Source of the DNA: Chlorobium sp.
Lineage (GTDB): Bacteria; Bacteroidota; Chlorobiia; Chlorobiales; Chlorobiaceae
Direction: 5' to 3'
NCBI GenBank assembly: GCA_028280025.1
Contig: JANQMO010000064.1
Coordinates: 1-28,958, forward strand
Length of the DNA: 28,958 nt
Position numbers and translations under genes: made by a program. Within the stretch, counting starts at the first letter, position 1. Each line of letters begins with the position of its first letter. Shown here one piece after another: positions 8,081 to 16,303 of this stretch. The notes under the pieces were generated by a model that was given only the letters and a program-made list of their open reading frames with translations, searched no databases and was not told where the DNA came from.

Positions 8081-10540
8081 ATGAAGGTTTTGAAATTCGG
8101 CGGTACGTCGATACGGGATGGAGAGAGGATCAGGAAGGTTCTTGGTATCATTCGGAATGCGGTAGGGGAAACGCCTGTGGTCGTTGTGGTTTCGGCCATC
8201 CGTAAAGTTACGGATCTGTTGCTCGACGCTGCTGTTGCTGCCGGTGAGGGCGATACCGGGTACCGTGACAAGCTCCTCGATATAGAAACGCTGCATAACG
8301 ATCTGGTCGGGGAACTCATAGATGAAGGCGGCCGGCAGGAGGTGGAAGCGTTTCTTGTCAAAGAACTCGACGAGCTTGCAGATGTGCTGCATGGCGTCAG
8401 CCTTCTTCGCGACCTGAGCGATAAAAGCCTGGCGCTCGTCATGAGCTTCGGCGAACGGTTGTCGGCATGGATTATTTGCTGTTTCCTGCGGCAGGAAGGC
8501 ATCGATACGTCATATACCGATGCAAGGCGGATGATCGTTACCGACAGCAATCATTGTGATGCCAGGGTCGATATGCAGGCTTCATCGGCTCGTATCAAGG
8601 CGTGGCTGGAAGGTGAGAAGGGGATTCCTGTTGTCACCGGATACATCGGTGCCGCACCTGACGGAACAGCGACAACTCTGGGAAGGGGCGGGTCGGATTA
8701 TACGGCGACTATTATCGGTTCTGTGGTGCAGGCAGATGAAATACAGATATGGACCGATGTCGACGGCTTTTTCAGTGCCGATCCGAAACGGGTGCATGAC
8801 GCCTACGTCCTTCCGTTCATCAGCTACGAGGAGGCGCTCGAGCTTTCCCATTCAGGTGCCAAAGTGCTGCATCCATATGCGGTGCATCCAGCCATGAAAG
8901 CCGGCATACCTATTCGGATCAGGAATTCATTCAACCCGGAGACACGGGGGACATTCATTGGCTCAAAGGCCGCGCGGAGTGAAGATGCGGCAAGACCCGT
9001 AACCGGTCTCAGCTCAGTGAACGATGTTGTTCTGGTCAATATCTCCGGCAGCGGCATGGTCGGTGTCCCCGGGATTGCCTCGAGGCTTTTCAGCAGCCTT
9101 GCGCATCACAAGATCAACATCATCTTTATATCCCAGGCATCATCCGAGCAGTCAATCAGCCTTGTTATCGACAGGACAAAAGCGAACCGCGCACTTCGTG
9201 TTCTCGAAAAAGAGTTTGCCTCCGAGATCGCAGCGCGCCAGATTGAATCGATGACGCTCAGGAGACACATTGCCATCATTGCTGTTGTCGGCAATAACAT
9301 GTCAGGCCATCCCGGGGTTTCGGCCCACCTTTTTGAGACGCTGGGGAAAAACGGTATCAACGTCATTGCCGTTGCGCAGGGCGCAAACGAAATGAATATT
9401 TCGTTTGTCGTTGAAAGCCGCGACGAGGACAAGGCGCTCAACTGTGTTCATGAGTCTTTTTTTCTCTCCCGCAGGACGGTTCATGTTTTTATTGCCGGAA
9501 CGGGAACGATCGCCAAAAGTCTTATCCGGCAGATCAGCGACCATTCCCTGACGCTGAGGAGGGAGATGGATCTGGATGTTCTGGTCTGCGGCATGGCCAA
9601 CACATCCATGATCGCTTTGCGCGAGAAAGGTATTGATCTTATGAACTGGGAGCAGTCGCTTGAACCAAGGGGAGACGGAAAAACCGTCGGTGATTATATT
9701 GAAAAAATTTCCTCGATGAACCTCCACAACAGTATTTTTGTGGATTGTACTGCAAGCGCAGAGGTGGCAGCGAGCTATCCCGGCCTTCTTTCTTCGAATA
9801 TATCGGTCGTTACGGCCAACAAACTCGGAATGGCCGGTTCCCTTGGACTCTATGAGACTATCCGGGAGGCGCAGCGGTCCTCCAACGCCCGTTTTCTTTA
9901 CGAAACAAACGTCGGAGCGGGCCTGCCGATCATCAACACTCTCAATGACCTCCGCAACAGCGGCGACAAGATCATCAAGATCGAGGGGGTTTTGTCCGGG
10001 ACGCTGAGTTACATCTTCAACGAACTTCGCAAAGGCGGGAAATTCAGCGGGATCGTCAGGAAAGCCAGAGAAGCCGGTTATACCGAGCCCGATCCTCGTG
10101 AGGATCTGTCCGGTGCGGATTTTGCAAGGAAATTCCTGATACTCGGCAGGGAGCTCGGTTACCGGCTGGAGTATGAGGACATCGTTTGCGAGAGCCTTGT
10201 GCCTGAGCATCTCCGGACGGATATGAGCGTCGAAGAGTTTCTCGATCAACTCGGTAGTGTCGATGAAGAATACCAGGCAAAAATACAGGGAGCGGCTCAC
10301 AACGATATGACAATAGCTTACGCAGGTGAGATTGCCGATGGGAACGCCCGCATCAGTGTAAACATGCTGCCTCTTTCAAATCCTGTCGCCGGGTTGAACG
10401 GGACCGAGAACATGGTTGTGTTTACGACGGATCGTTACCTGGACACTCCTCTTGTCGTCAAAGGGCCGGGAGCCGGTGGCGAGGTGACTGCCGGAGGGGT
10501 GTTTGCCGATATACTGCGAATAGCAAGCTACCTGGTATAA
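8081..10540 (+). CDS. thrA: Bifunctional aspartate kinase / homoserine dehydrogenase
   Basis: This 819-residue fusion enzyme catalyses the first and third steps from aspartate to threonine: ATP-dependent phosphorylation of aspartate and NAD(P)H reduction of aspartate semialdehyde to homoserine. Kinase domain: KFGGTS at the N-terminus and GRGGSDYTA near residues 202-210. Two ACT-type regulatory regions follow (about 315-455), the usual site of threonine feedback. The dehydrogenase begins near 467 with the nucleotide loop IAGTGTIAKSL and ends with the substrate segments EGVLSGTLSYIFNEL and YTEPDPREDLSG. ATG codons occur at 8075 and 8081; 8081 is preferred because family members begin MKVLKFGG and AGGA at 8072-8075 is then well spaced. 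cinA follows after 5 bp. Confidence 0.96.
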   Translation: MKVLKFGGTSIRDGERIRKVLGIIRNAVGETPVVVVVSAIRKVTDLLLDAAVAAGEGDTGYRDKLLDIETLHNDLVGELIDEGGRQEVEAFLVKELDELADVLHGVSLLRDLSDKSLALVMSFGERLSAWIICCFLRQEGIDTSYTDARRMIVTDSNHCDARVDMQASSARIKAWLEGEKGIPVVTGYIGAAPDGTATTLGRGGSDYTATIIGSVVQADEIQIWTDVDGFFSADPKRVHDAYVLPFISYEEALELSHSGAKVLHPYAVHPAMKAGIPIRIRNSFNPETRGTFIGSKAARSEDAARPVTGLSSVNDVVLVNISGSGMVGVPGIASRLFSSLAHHKINIIFISQASSEQSISLVIDRTKANRALRVLEKEFASEIAARQIESMTLRRHIAIIAVVGNNMSGHPGVSAHLFETLGKNGINVIAVAQGANEMNISFVVESRDEDKALNCVHESFFLSRRTVHVFIAGTGTIAKSLIRQISDHSLTLRREMDLDVLVCGMANTSMIALREKGIDLMNWEQSLEPRGDGKTVGDYIEKISSMNLHNSIFVDCTASAEVAASYPGLLSSNISVVTANKLGMAGSLGLYETIREAQRSSNARFLYETNVGAGLPIINTLNDLRNSGDKIIKIEGVLSGTLSYIFNELRKGGKFSGIVRKAREAGYTEPDPREDLSGADFARKFLILGRELGYRLEYEDIVCESLVPEHLRTDMSVEEFLDQLGSVDEEYQAKIQGAAHNDMTIAYAGEIADGNARISVNMLPLSNPVAGLNGTENMVVFTTDRYLDTPLVVKGPGAGGEVTAGGVFADILRIASYLV

Positions 10541-10545
10541 TTCCG

Positions 10546-11823
10546 GTGAATGCCGAGATCATATCCATTGGCGACGAGCTGCTTATCGGACAGCGGCTCA
10601 ACACAAATGCCCCGTTTATCGCTTCCGAAATGGCAATGGCCGGTATCGGTGTCGGCCGGATCATCGTCTGTGCGGACGAAGAAAAAGCCATTGAAGAACA
10701 GTTGGCTGAATCTCTGGAACGTTCGGATGTCGTTCTGGTAACCGGCGGTCTCGGTCCGACCCGGGACGACCGGACCAAACAGGCCGTGAAGAACCTGCTG
10801 CGGAGCGATTTCGTGCTTGATGAAGGGGTGTATGCCCGAACGGTTGAACGGTATCGAAAAAACGGGCGTCAACCGGCACCGTACCTGAGGGAGAACGCTA
10901 TGGTCCTCGAGGGATCCCGTGTGATCGACAATGAAAAAGGGCTTGCTCCAGGCATGATCATCCGCTGTGATGAAGCGTATCCCGATACCTGGCTTGTTCT
11001 CATGCCCGGTGTTCCCCGGGAAATGGAGGAGATGATACAGAACGGGGTGATCCCTTTCTTTTCCGCCGTCTCCGGCAATGTGATCGTTCATGCGCATATC
11101 AGAACGACAGGGACAGGCGAAACGGTCCTTTCGGAGCTCATCCGTCCGATCGAGGATGCCCTGCCGAAGGGGACAAGCCTGGCCTACCTGCCGCATACGG
11201 CCGGGGTTGCGCTCAGGGTGAGTTCCTCTGGCAGCGACCGGGAAGCGGTTGAAGAGGAGAACCGGGCGATCGTTGATGCCGTCAGTGAAAAAGTCAGGGA
11301 GTTTGTGTATGCCGAAGAGGATATAACGCTCGAAGAGAGCGTCGGCAGGATGCTTGCCGCCCGCGGCATGACCATTGCCTGCGCTGAATCGTGTACCGGA
11401 GGGCTTGTTGCATCGAGGCTTACCGACGTTTCAGGCTCTTCACGCTATTTTCTGCAGGGATTTGTGGTTTACAGCAATGCGTCCAAGGAGAAGGCGCTTG
11501 GTGTGAGGTCATCGACGCTTGTTTCTCACGGAGCGGTGAGCGAACAGGTTGCCGGAGAAATGGCTGAAGGCTGTCTTCACGTTACAGGTGCCGATATTAC
11601 CGTTTCGTCAACCGGGATCGCCGGTCCTCTGGGCGGTACGGAAACGAAACCTGTCGGAACGGTTTGTCTGGGTGTCGCTCTACGGAGTGAAAACGGTATG
11701 GTTGTCTGCAAAACGGAAACCGTTCATACCCGGGGTGACCGCCTGCGCAACAAGATACGTTTCAGCGAAGCGGCGTTGAGAATGGTGTGGAAAACGCTCA
11801 GGGATTTACCAGAGCGAGGTTGA
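10546..11823 (+). CDS. cinA: CinA-family protein (nucleotide-phosphatase/NMN amidohydrolase type)
   Basis: This 425-residue two-domain protein matches CinA. The N-terminal MoaB/COG1058-like domain starts with AEIISIGDELLIGQ and has VTGGLGPTRDD near residue 65; in characterised members it hydrolyses ADP-ribose-type substrates. The C-terminal domain (about 265-420) has CAESCTGGLVASRL and STGIAGPLGG, the marks of PncC nicotinamide-mononucleotide deamidase. A role in NAD recycling is therefore likely, although the family was named for competence induction. The start is GTG at 10546, 5 bp after the thrA stop; no ATG is in frame nearby, so translation is probably coupled. The last 26 bp overlap the convergent gene at 11798-12325. 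Confidence 0.93.
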   Translation: MNAEIISIGDELLIGQRLNTNAPFIASEMAMAGIGVGRIIVCADEEKAIEEQLAESLERSDVVLVTGGLGPTRDDRTKQAVKNLLRSDFVLDEGVYARTVERYRKNGRQPAPYLRENAMVLEGSRVIDNEKGLAPGMIIRCDEAYPDTWLVLMPGVPREMEEMIQNGVIPFFSAVSGNVIVHAHIRTTGTGETVLSELIRPIEDALPKGTSLAYLPHTAGVALRVSSSGSDREAVEEENRAIVDAVSEKVREFVYAEEDITLEESVGRMLAARGMTIACAESCTGGLVASRLTDVSGSSRYFLQGFVVYSNASKEKALGVRSSTLVSHGAVSEQVAGEMAEGCLHVTGADITVSSTGIAGPLGGTETKPVGTVCLGVALRSENGMVVCKTETVHTRGDRLRNKIRFSEAALRMVWKTLRDLPERG

Positions 11824-12325
11824 AGGTGTAGCCGATGCCCTCCTGGTATTTGACGGCTTCCACAAAAAGGGTATCGAGGCTGCCGATGCCATAGGTTCCG
11901 CTGATTGTTTTTCCTTTCCGGTCCCGTTTTTTTCCGTTTTTCCCGTACGTTATGATTCCATCGCCTATGGTCAGGGTGATGGTTTTACCCTGCACGTCGA
12001 TATCTCCGCTGCCGAGATACCCGTAACTCTTGCCGAAAAAAGAGCCGTTCGCCCTGATGGCGTAGGTGTTGTCGGGATTGATCGAACCGGTGGCTTCGAA
12101 CGTCGTGATGGGAACAGGGATCTTGAGAAAATCAGGAGTGACGGAAGCCTTGACAAGTTTCCATTCCCCGATAAGCTCATGAGGTCTGCCGGAAAGTACA
12201 GCTGCAGCGGCTTGCGCCTTGTCGTTGCCGGAAGGTGCGGAATTTCCTGTCAGCAATGCAGTGGCGGCACCGCCGGAAAGGAGAGCCAGGAGGATGACTA
12301 TTCCTGTTGCCTGTATCTTTTTCAT
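11798..12325 (-). CDS. Secreted or membrane-anchored protein of unknown function
   Basis: I do not recognise this 175-residue protein. Residues 1-27 form a signal peptide or anchor: MKK, then a hydrophobic core IVILLALLSGGAATALL. The mature part is rich in glycine, threonine and alternating hydrophobic residues (GEWKLVKASV, GKTITLTIGDG, GYTFNLALVNP), suggesting a small beta-barrel or lipocalin-like fold. This fold is a guess from pattern, not a match. There are no cysteines or obvious catalytic motifs. The frame is open upstream to 12460, but the ATG at 12325 gives a proper signal sequence. The gene is divergent from mutL and its 3' end overlaps cinA by 26 bp, tail to tail. Confidence 0.75.
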   Translation of the reverse strand: MKKIQATGIVILLALLSGGAATALLTGNSAPSGNDKAQAAAAVLSGRPHELIGEWKLVKASVTPDFLKIPVPITTFEATGSINPDNTYAIRANGSFFGKSYGYLGSGDIDVQGKTITLTIGDGIITYGKNGKKRDRKGKTISGTYGIGSLDTLFVEAVKYQEGIGYTFNLALVNP

Positions 12326-12466
12326 TGTATTGTTCGTCTTTCCCTGAGCATGGCAAGGGGTCTTGATTACAAGGTAATGTAGGTGTTTTCCGGCAAAGAT
12401 GTTTTTTTGACCTGAATATTCTTGACTAATTGAAAAGTCTTGTGTTCCTTTTTCAAGCATGGGTTG

Positions 12467-12496
12467 TTGACGCCAGCGATGGTTGGAAAGTATACC
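12467..12496 (+). promoter_or_regulatory. Candidate promoter of mutL
   Basis: TTGACG (12467-12472) and TATACC (12491-12496) are separated by 18 bp, close to the sigma-70 pattern. The predicted start of transcription is about 25-40 bases before the two possible mutL start codons. ATACC-TTAT-GGTAT, a small palindrome, overlaps the -10 region and could be an operator. No experiment supports this. Confidence 0.4.
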
Positions 12497-12543
12497 TTAT
12501 GGTATGGTGTCGTTTCCTCTACGTTTAAATGAATAAGTCAGTT

Positions 12544-14418
12544 ATGTCCCGGATTAACAGATTGCCTGATAGTGTTGCCAACAAGATTTCTGCCGGCGAG
12601 GTTGTTCAGCGTCCGGCGTCGGTTGTGAAAGAATTGCTTGAAAATGCTCTTGATGCGGGTGCGACCGGAATAAGCGTTGCTGTGAAAAATGCCGGGAGAG
12701 ATCTCATCAGGATCATCGATAACGGCATGGGAATGGATGAAAACGATGCCTTGAGCTGTATCGAGCGGTTTGCAACCAGCAAGATATCGAGCGCCGAAGA
12801 GCTCGATGCAATAAAAACGCTCGGTTTCAGGGGTGAGGCGCTTGCAAGTATATCCTCTGTTTCACATTTCGAACTGAAGACCCGCAGGGAAAGCGACAGT
12901 GTCGGTGTTCATCTTGTCTGTGAAGGGGGTAAACCGGGCCGTCTTTCAAAGACGGCATGTGAGGCCGGCACCCAGGTAAGCGTCAGAAATCTTTTTTACA
13001 ACGTTCCTGCACGCCGCAAATTTCTCAAAACCAATGCCACTGAGTTCCGGCATATCTATGAGATCGTCAAGGCCCAGGCTCTTGCCTATCCTGAAATCCG
13101 CTGGCGTATGCTGAATGATGAAGAAGAGCTGTTCAATTTCAGGAGTACCGATATTCATGAACGGCTGGATTTCTTTTTCGGAGAGGGTTTTTCCGAGAGT
13201 CTGATCGAAGTGCGTGAGGAAAACGATTTTCTCTCGATTCATGGCTTGATCGGCAAACCTGCTTTACAGAAACGCCGGAAAAACGAACAGTTCATCTATG
13301 TGAACAGACGACTTGTTCAGAACAGGATGCTTTCTCAGGCTTTGCAGCAGGCTTATGGCGAGTTGCTTATCGAGCGCCAGACTCCTTTTTCTCTCCTTTT
13401 TCTGGGCATTGATCACTGCCATGTCGATGTGAACGTTCATCCGGCCAAGCTGGAAGTGCGGTTTGAGGATGAACGGAGTGTCCGGTCGATGTTTTACTCG
13501 GTCGTCAAAAAGGCGTTGCATTCCAGAGATTTTTCCCCGTCGGTCGGCGGTTTCGGCTCTCATGGCGAAGCGCCTTATTCTCCTGCACCTTCTTCCGGAA
13601 CCGGTACGGCAAGACTTGAGTTCCGGGAAGAACCATCCGGTATGTCGACAACATCGGATCTTTACAGGAATTACCGGGAGGGATCTCCGGGAGAAGGCGT
13701 GAGCGCCGGTGTCCCGCCCGGCGTACAGGAAGAGAGCTTCAGTGTGGGGGATCGTTTTGGGAATGAACCGCAAAGAGAGTTGCGCAGAAGCGATTTTACC
13801 CTGGATTCAGAGAGGCCTGACGGAAATGAGTTCCGGGAGGAACAGGTTCCCGATCCAAAAATCTGGCAGTTGCATAACAAGTATATGATCTGTCAGATTA
13901 AAACCGGGCTTATGGTGATCGATCAGCATGTCGCGCATGAGAGGATACTGTATGAGCGTGCGGTGGATGTTATGAACCACAATATTCCCAATGCCCAGCA
14001 GTTGCTGTTTCCCCAGAAAGTGGATCTCAAGCCCTGGGAGTATGAAATCTACGAAGAGATACGGGATGACCTCGAACGGCTCGGTTTCAATATGAGTGCT
14101 CTTGGCGGCTCGACGGTCATGATTGAAGGTGTTCCCCAGGATGTGCTGAGCGGTTCCGAGTCGTATATCCTCCAGGATATGATTGAAGAATACAGGCATA
14201 ATGCGGAAAAACTCAAGCTGGATAAACGCGAAAACCTCGCGAAATCCTATTCGTGCCGGAACGCGATTATGAGCGGGCAGCAGTTGACGCTCGAGGATAT
14301 GCGTTCCCTGATAGACAGGCTTTTTGCGACAACAATGCCCTACGTCTGCCCTCATGGGCGGCCTGTCATTATCAGGTTGTCCCTTGATGAACTTGACCGG
14401 ATGTTCGGCAGGAAGTGA
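12544..14418 (+). CDS. mutL: DNA mismatch repair protein MutL
   Basis: This 624-residue protein links mismatch recognition by MutS to strand removal. The N-terminal GHKL ATPase has ELLENALDAGA, DNGMGM and TLGFRGEAL, all intact. A proline/serine/glycine-rich linker spans roughly residues 340-430. The C-terminal domain carries the metal-binding endonuclease motif as DQHVAHERILYE (family form DQHA-x2-E-x4-E), with SCRNAI and CPHGRP near the end. It is therefore a nicking-type MutL, as expected where there is no Dam/MutH system. The ATG at 12544 (MSRINRLPD) matches family N-termini; an in-frame ATG at 12529 would add five residues. It is divergent from the secreted-protein gene and followed by tRNA-Arg. 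Confidence 0.96.
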   Translation: MSRINRLPDSVANKISAGEVVQRPASVVKELLENALDAGATGISVAVKNAGRDLIRIIDNGMGMDENDALSCIERFATSKISSAEELDAIKTLGFRGEALASISSVSHFELKTRRESDSVGVHLVCEGGKPGRLSKTACEAGTQVSVRNLFYNVPARRKFLKTNATEFRHIYEIVKAQALAYPEIRWRMLNDEEELFNFRSTDIHERLDFFFGEGFSESLIEVREENDFLSIHGLIGKPALQKRRKNEQFIYVNRRLVQNRMLSQALQQAYGELLIERQTPFSLLFLGIDHCHVDVNVHPAKLEVRFEDERSVRSMFYSVVKKALHSRDFSPSVGGFGSHGEAPYSPAPSSGTGTARLEFREEPSGMSTTSDLYRNYREGSPGEGVSAGVPPGVQEESFSVGDRFGNEPQRELRRSDFTLDSERPDGNEFREEQVPDPKIWQLHNKYMICQIKTGLMVIDQHVAHERILYERAVDVMNHNIPNAQQLLFPQKVDLKPWEYEIYEEIRDDLERLGFNMSALGGSTVMIEGVPQDVLSGSESYILQDMIEEYRHNAEKLKLDKRENLAKSYSCRNAIMSGQQLTLEDMRSLIDRLFATTMPYVCPHGRPVIIRLSLDELDRMFGRK

Positions 14419-14458
14419 ATTTGTGATGTAAGGGGGAAAACGCTACATTACCGGTCAT

Positions 14459-14531
14459 ACCCTTGTAGCTCAGTGGATAGAGCAACAGTTTCCTAAACTG
14501 TGGGTCGGCAGTTCGAGTCTGCCCAAGGGTA
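14459..14531 (+). tRNA. tRNA-Arg (anticodon CCT)
   Basis: A full cloverleaf is visible: acceptor ACCCTTG/CAAGGGT, D-stem GCTC/GAGC, anticodon stem ACAGT/ACTGT with loop TTCCTAA (anticodon CCT, reads AGG), and T-arm GGCAG-TTCGAGT-CTGCC. CCA is not encoded. It lies 40 bp after mutL. Confidence 0.96.
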
Positions 14532-14612
14532 CAACCCTCCTCCAAAGGACCAGTTCCCTTACCAAGTCCATCATTTGTTTTGCGCTTCTCCCATCATGCA
14601 GCCGCGTCGCGT

Positions 14613-14750
14613 TCACCGGCAGCCGCCTCTCGGCTCAAAGTCGGGATCGTGCTGCTCCCAGAGCCATGCCGCAACGGTTTCGAGCTCTTCATCCGAGAGG
14701 GACATTGGCGGCATCAGTGCGGTTTCCGTAGACCTTTCTGTAGCGGGCTT
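14613..14750 (-). pseudogene. Decayed copy of the C-terminus of the adjacent cytochrome c
   Basis: Translated on the minus strand, this segment ends LMPPMSLSDEELETVAAWLW-EQHDPDFEP...CR and a TGA at 14615-14613. It closely matches the end of the cytochrome gene next to it (LMAPLSLPDEELEKVAGWLWDQYDPEF...CR). It starts directly after that gene's stop codon, in a different frame, and has no start codon, heme motif or signal peptide. Many differences are conservative (D/E, Y/H), so it probably diverged as a working paralogue before losing its 5' part. The flanking bases 14532-14612 hold nothing I can identify. Confidence 0.7.
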
Positions 14751-14752
14751 CT

Positions 14753-15283
14753 TTACCGGCAGTCTGCGTCGCCTTCAAACTCCGGATCATACTGGTCCCA
14801 GAGCCATCCCGCAACTTTCTCGAGCTCTTCATCCGGCAGCGAAAGGGGGGCCATCAGGCCGAATCGCTCAAGAGTCGATGTGCCGAGGATCGATTTTCCG
14901 ACGGCAGGTTCTTTGATAAAGGATGCCATATCGGCGACAGCGCCGGCTCTCTTGCTGTACCGGGCCCTGTATTGTCCCGCAAGTGCGATTATCGACGGTG
15001 CGTTTGGAGAAGGCGGTGCCATGGCGTGGCATGACTGGCAGTTTTTCTCGTAGATAGCTTGGGCTTCTTTTCGGGCGGTTTCTTCAGCCTCTTTTTTCGC
15101 GAGAGCTTCGGCGTTATCTTCTTCAGGAGCCTCTGTCGGTGTTGCTGCCGGAGCTTCTGTTGCCTCGGGAGCAGCGGCTTTATCATGAGGAGCGTTTTTT
15201 TCAGCGTTCTGACAGGCTGTGAAGCTGGTTGCCGACGCTATGACCAACAGGCCGAGCAATAGGGAAGAGATAAAACGTTTCAT
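14753..15283 (-). CDS. Monoheme c-type cytochrome, probable lipoprotein
   Basis: The 176-residue precursor has a signal peptide (MKRFISSLLLGLLVIASA) and a likely lipobox FTAC with lipid-bearing C24. It should be anchored on the outside of a membrane. A flexible Ala/Pro/Glu-rich and then charged helical linker (about 30-78) follows. The single heme site is CQSCH at 82-86; M144 in GLMAPLSL is a plausible second iron ligand. The C-terminal helix WLWDQYDPEF is characteristic. It probably carries electrons in the periplasm, perhaps in sulfur-compound oxidation or to the reaction centre, but partners cannot be told from sequence. The frame is open to 15364; the ATG at 15283 is preferred for its signal peptide and AGGA upstream. 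A decayed copy of its tail follows it. Confidence 0.88.
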   Translation of the reverse strand: MKRFISSLLLGLLVIASATSFTACQNAEKNAPHDKAAAPEATEAPAATPTEAPEEDNAEALAKKEAEETARKEAQAIYEKNCQSCHAMAPPSPNAPSIIALAGQYRARYSKRAGAVADMASFIKEPAVGKSILGTSTLERFGLMAPLSLPDEELEKVAGWLWDQYDPEFEGDADCR

Positions 15284-15427
15284 GTTTTTTCCTGTTATAT
15301 CGTCAATAAATTCTGACTTGTTTGGGCTACTCAGCCGGCAACCTGACAGCCGGTCTGGACACAATGATAAAAAACTCAGGGAAGGGATGCAAAACAGTTC
15401 TGCTTTTTTCCGCTATCATCGATACGC

Positions 15428-16303
15428 ATGAAACCGGTGCTGCAGACAGCCGCTCTTTTTGCTGTTCTCGTAACATTTGACGTCGGGCGGTATTTCTTTC
15501 TGCCTGATGTAGGCCTTTTACGCAAAAAGTACCCGGAAACGACCGCGTTCATGCATTACCGCCAATCGCAATGGGAACGAGAGGGGCGGAAAAAGAAGGT
15601 GCAGGTTCATCCGGTTCCGCTGACCAGGATTTCACCATATCTTTCCAGCGCCGTTCTCATTGCCGAAGATGACAAGTTCTGGGAGCATAACGGTTTTGAT
15701 TTCGAGGCTATGGAGCACGCATTGGAAAGAAATATAAGGGAAAAGCAGTTCGTTTCAGGGGCCAGTACCGTGACGCAGCAGCTTGCCCGGAACCTTTACC
15801 TGTCTCCATCGAAAAATCCTGTTCGCAAGCTCAAGGAAGCAATTCTTGCCTGGCGTATCGAAAGGGAGCTTTCCAAGAAAAGGATTCTCGAGATCTATCT
15901 GAACGTTATAGAGTGGGGCGACGGTATATTCGGTATAGAGGCGGCAGCAAGGCACTATTTTGCCCGGAGCGCACGAGTGCTCACGGCAAGAGAGGCCTGC
16001 CGGCTTGCAGCAGTGCTTCCCAATCCGCTTCGATACAGCCCGAAAGGCTCCTCCCGATTTATCGAGAGAAGGGCGCAACGTATCTGCCGGATCATGTGGC
16101 AGCGAAAGGTTCTCGGTTTTGATCCGGCCAGGCCGGAGGGTTCACGGTTTCCATGGCCGTTTCATGAACTGATGACGATTTCTTTCATGCAATCAGGGCA
16201 TCTGCCATTGCTGTCGAAACGGATCGTGTTGTATCCGCGCCGCCGTATCACGGTTTTTCCGCAGCCCGGACAGAGGGTATCCTGGTGTGAGCCGGATACA
16301 TAA
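15428..16303 (+). CDS. mtgA: Monofunctional biosynthetic peptidoglycan transglycosylase
   Basis: This glycosyltransferase-51 enzyme polymerises lipid II into glycan strands on the outer face of the inner membrane. Residues 5-27 form a single membrane anchor. Catalytic motifs are intact: AEDDKFWEHNGFDFEAM (with the catalytic glutamate), GASTVTQQLARNLYLS, and RKLKEAILAWRIERELSKKRILEIYLN. EWGDGIFGIEAAARHYF follows. The domain ends near residue 225, yet the frame continues to 291. Residues from about 245 on are read antisense to the C-terminus of the convergent radical SAM gene (142-bp overlap), and that tail resembles nothing in the family. The natural stop may have been lost, or the annotated end may be longer than the working protein. 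Confidence 0.9.
   Translation: MKPVLQTAALFAVLVTFDVGRYFFLPDVGLLRKKYPETTAFMHYRQSQWEREGRKKKVQVHPVPLTRISPYLSSAVLIAEDDKFWEHNGFDFEAMEHALERNIREKQFVSGASTVTQQLARNLYLSPSKNPVRKLKEAILAWRIERELSKKRILEIYLNVIEWGDGIFGIEAAARHYFARSARVLTAREACRLAAVLPNPLRYSPKGSSRFIERRAQRICRIMWQRKVLGFDPARPEGSRFPWPFHELMTISFMQSGHLPLLSKRIVLYPRRRITVFPQPGQRVSWCEPDT

Noticed and set aside
9302..10300. A 332-codon open frame on the minus strand inside thrA
   Set aside because: It is antisense to the homoserine dehydrogenase domain, which is unmistakable; no start signal or family match.
10550..10741. ATG at 10550 as the start after thrA
   Set aside because: It is in a different frame from cinA; the GTG at 10546 begins the conserved CinA N-terminus.
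14580..15053. A 157-codon plus-strand frame across the cytochrome and its copy
   Set aside because: It is antisense to the cytochrome, which has a signal peptide and heme motif; the internal similarity in this frame is explained by the duplicated tail.
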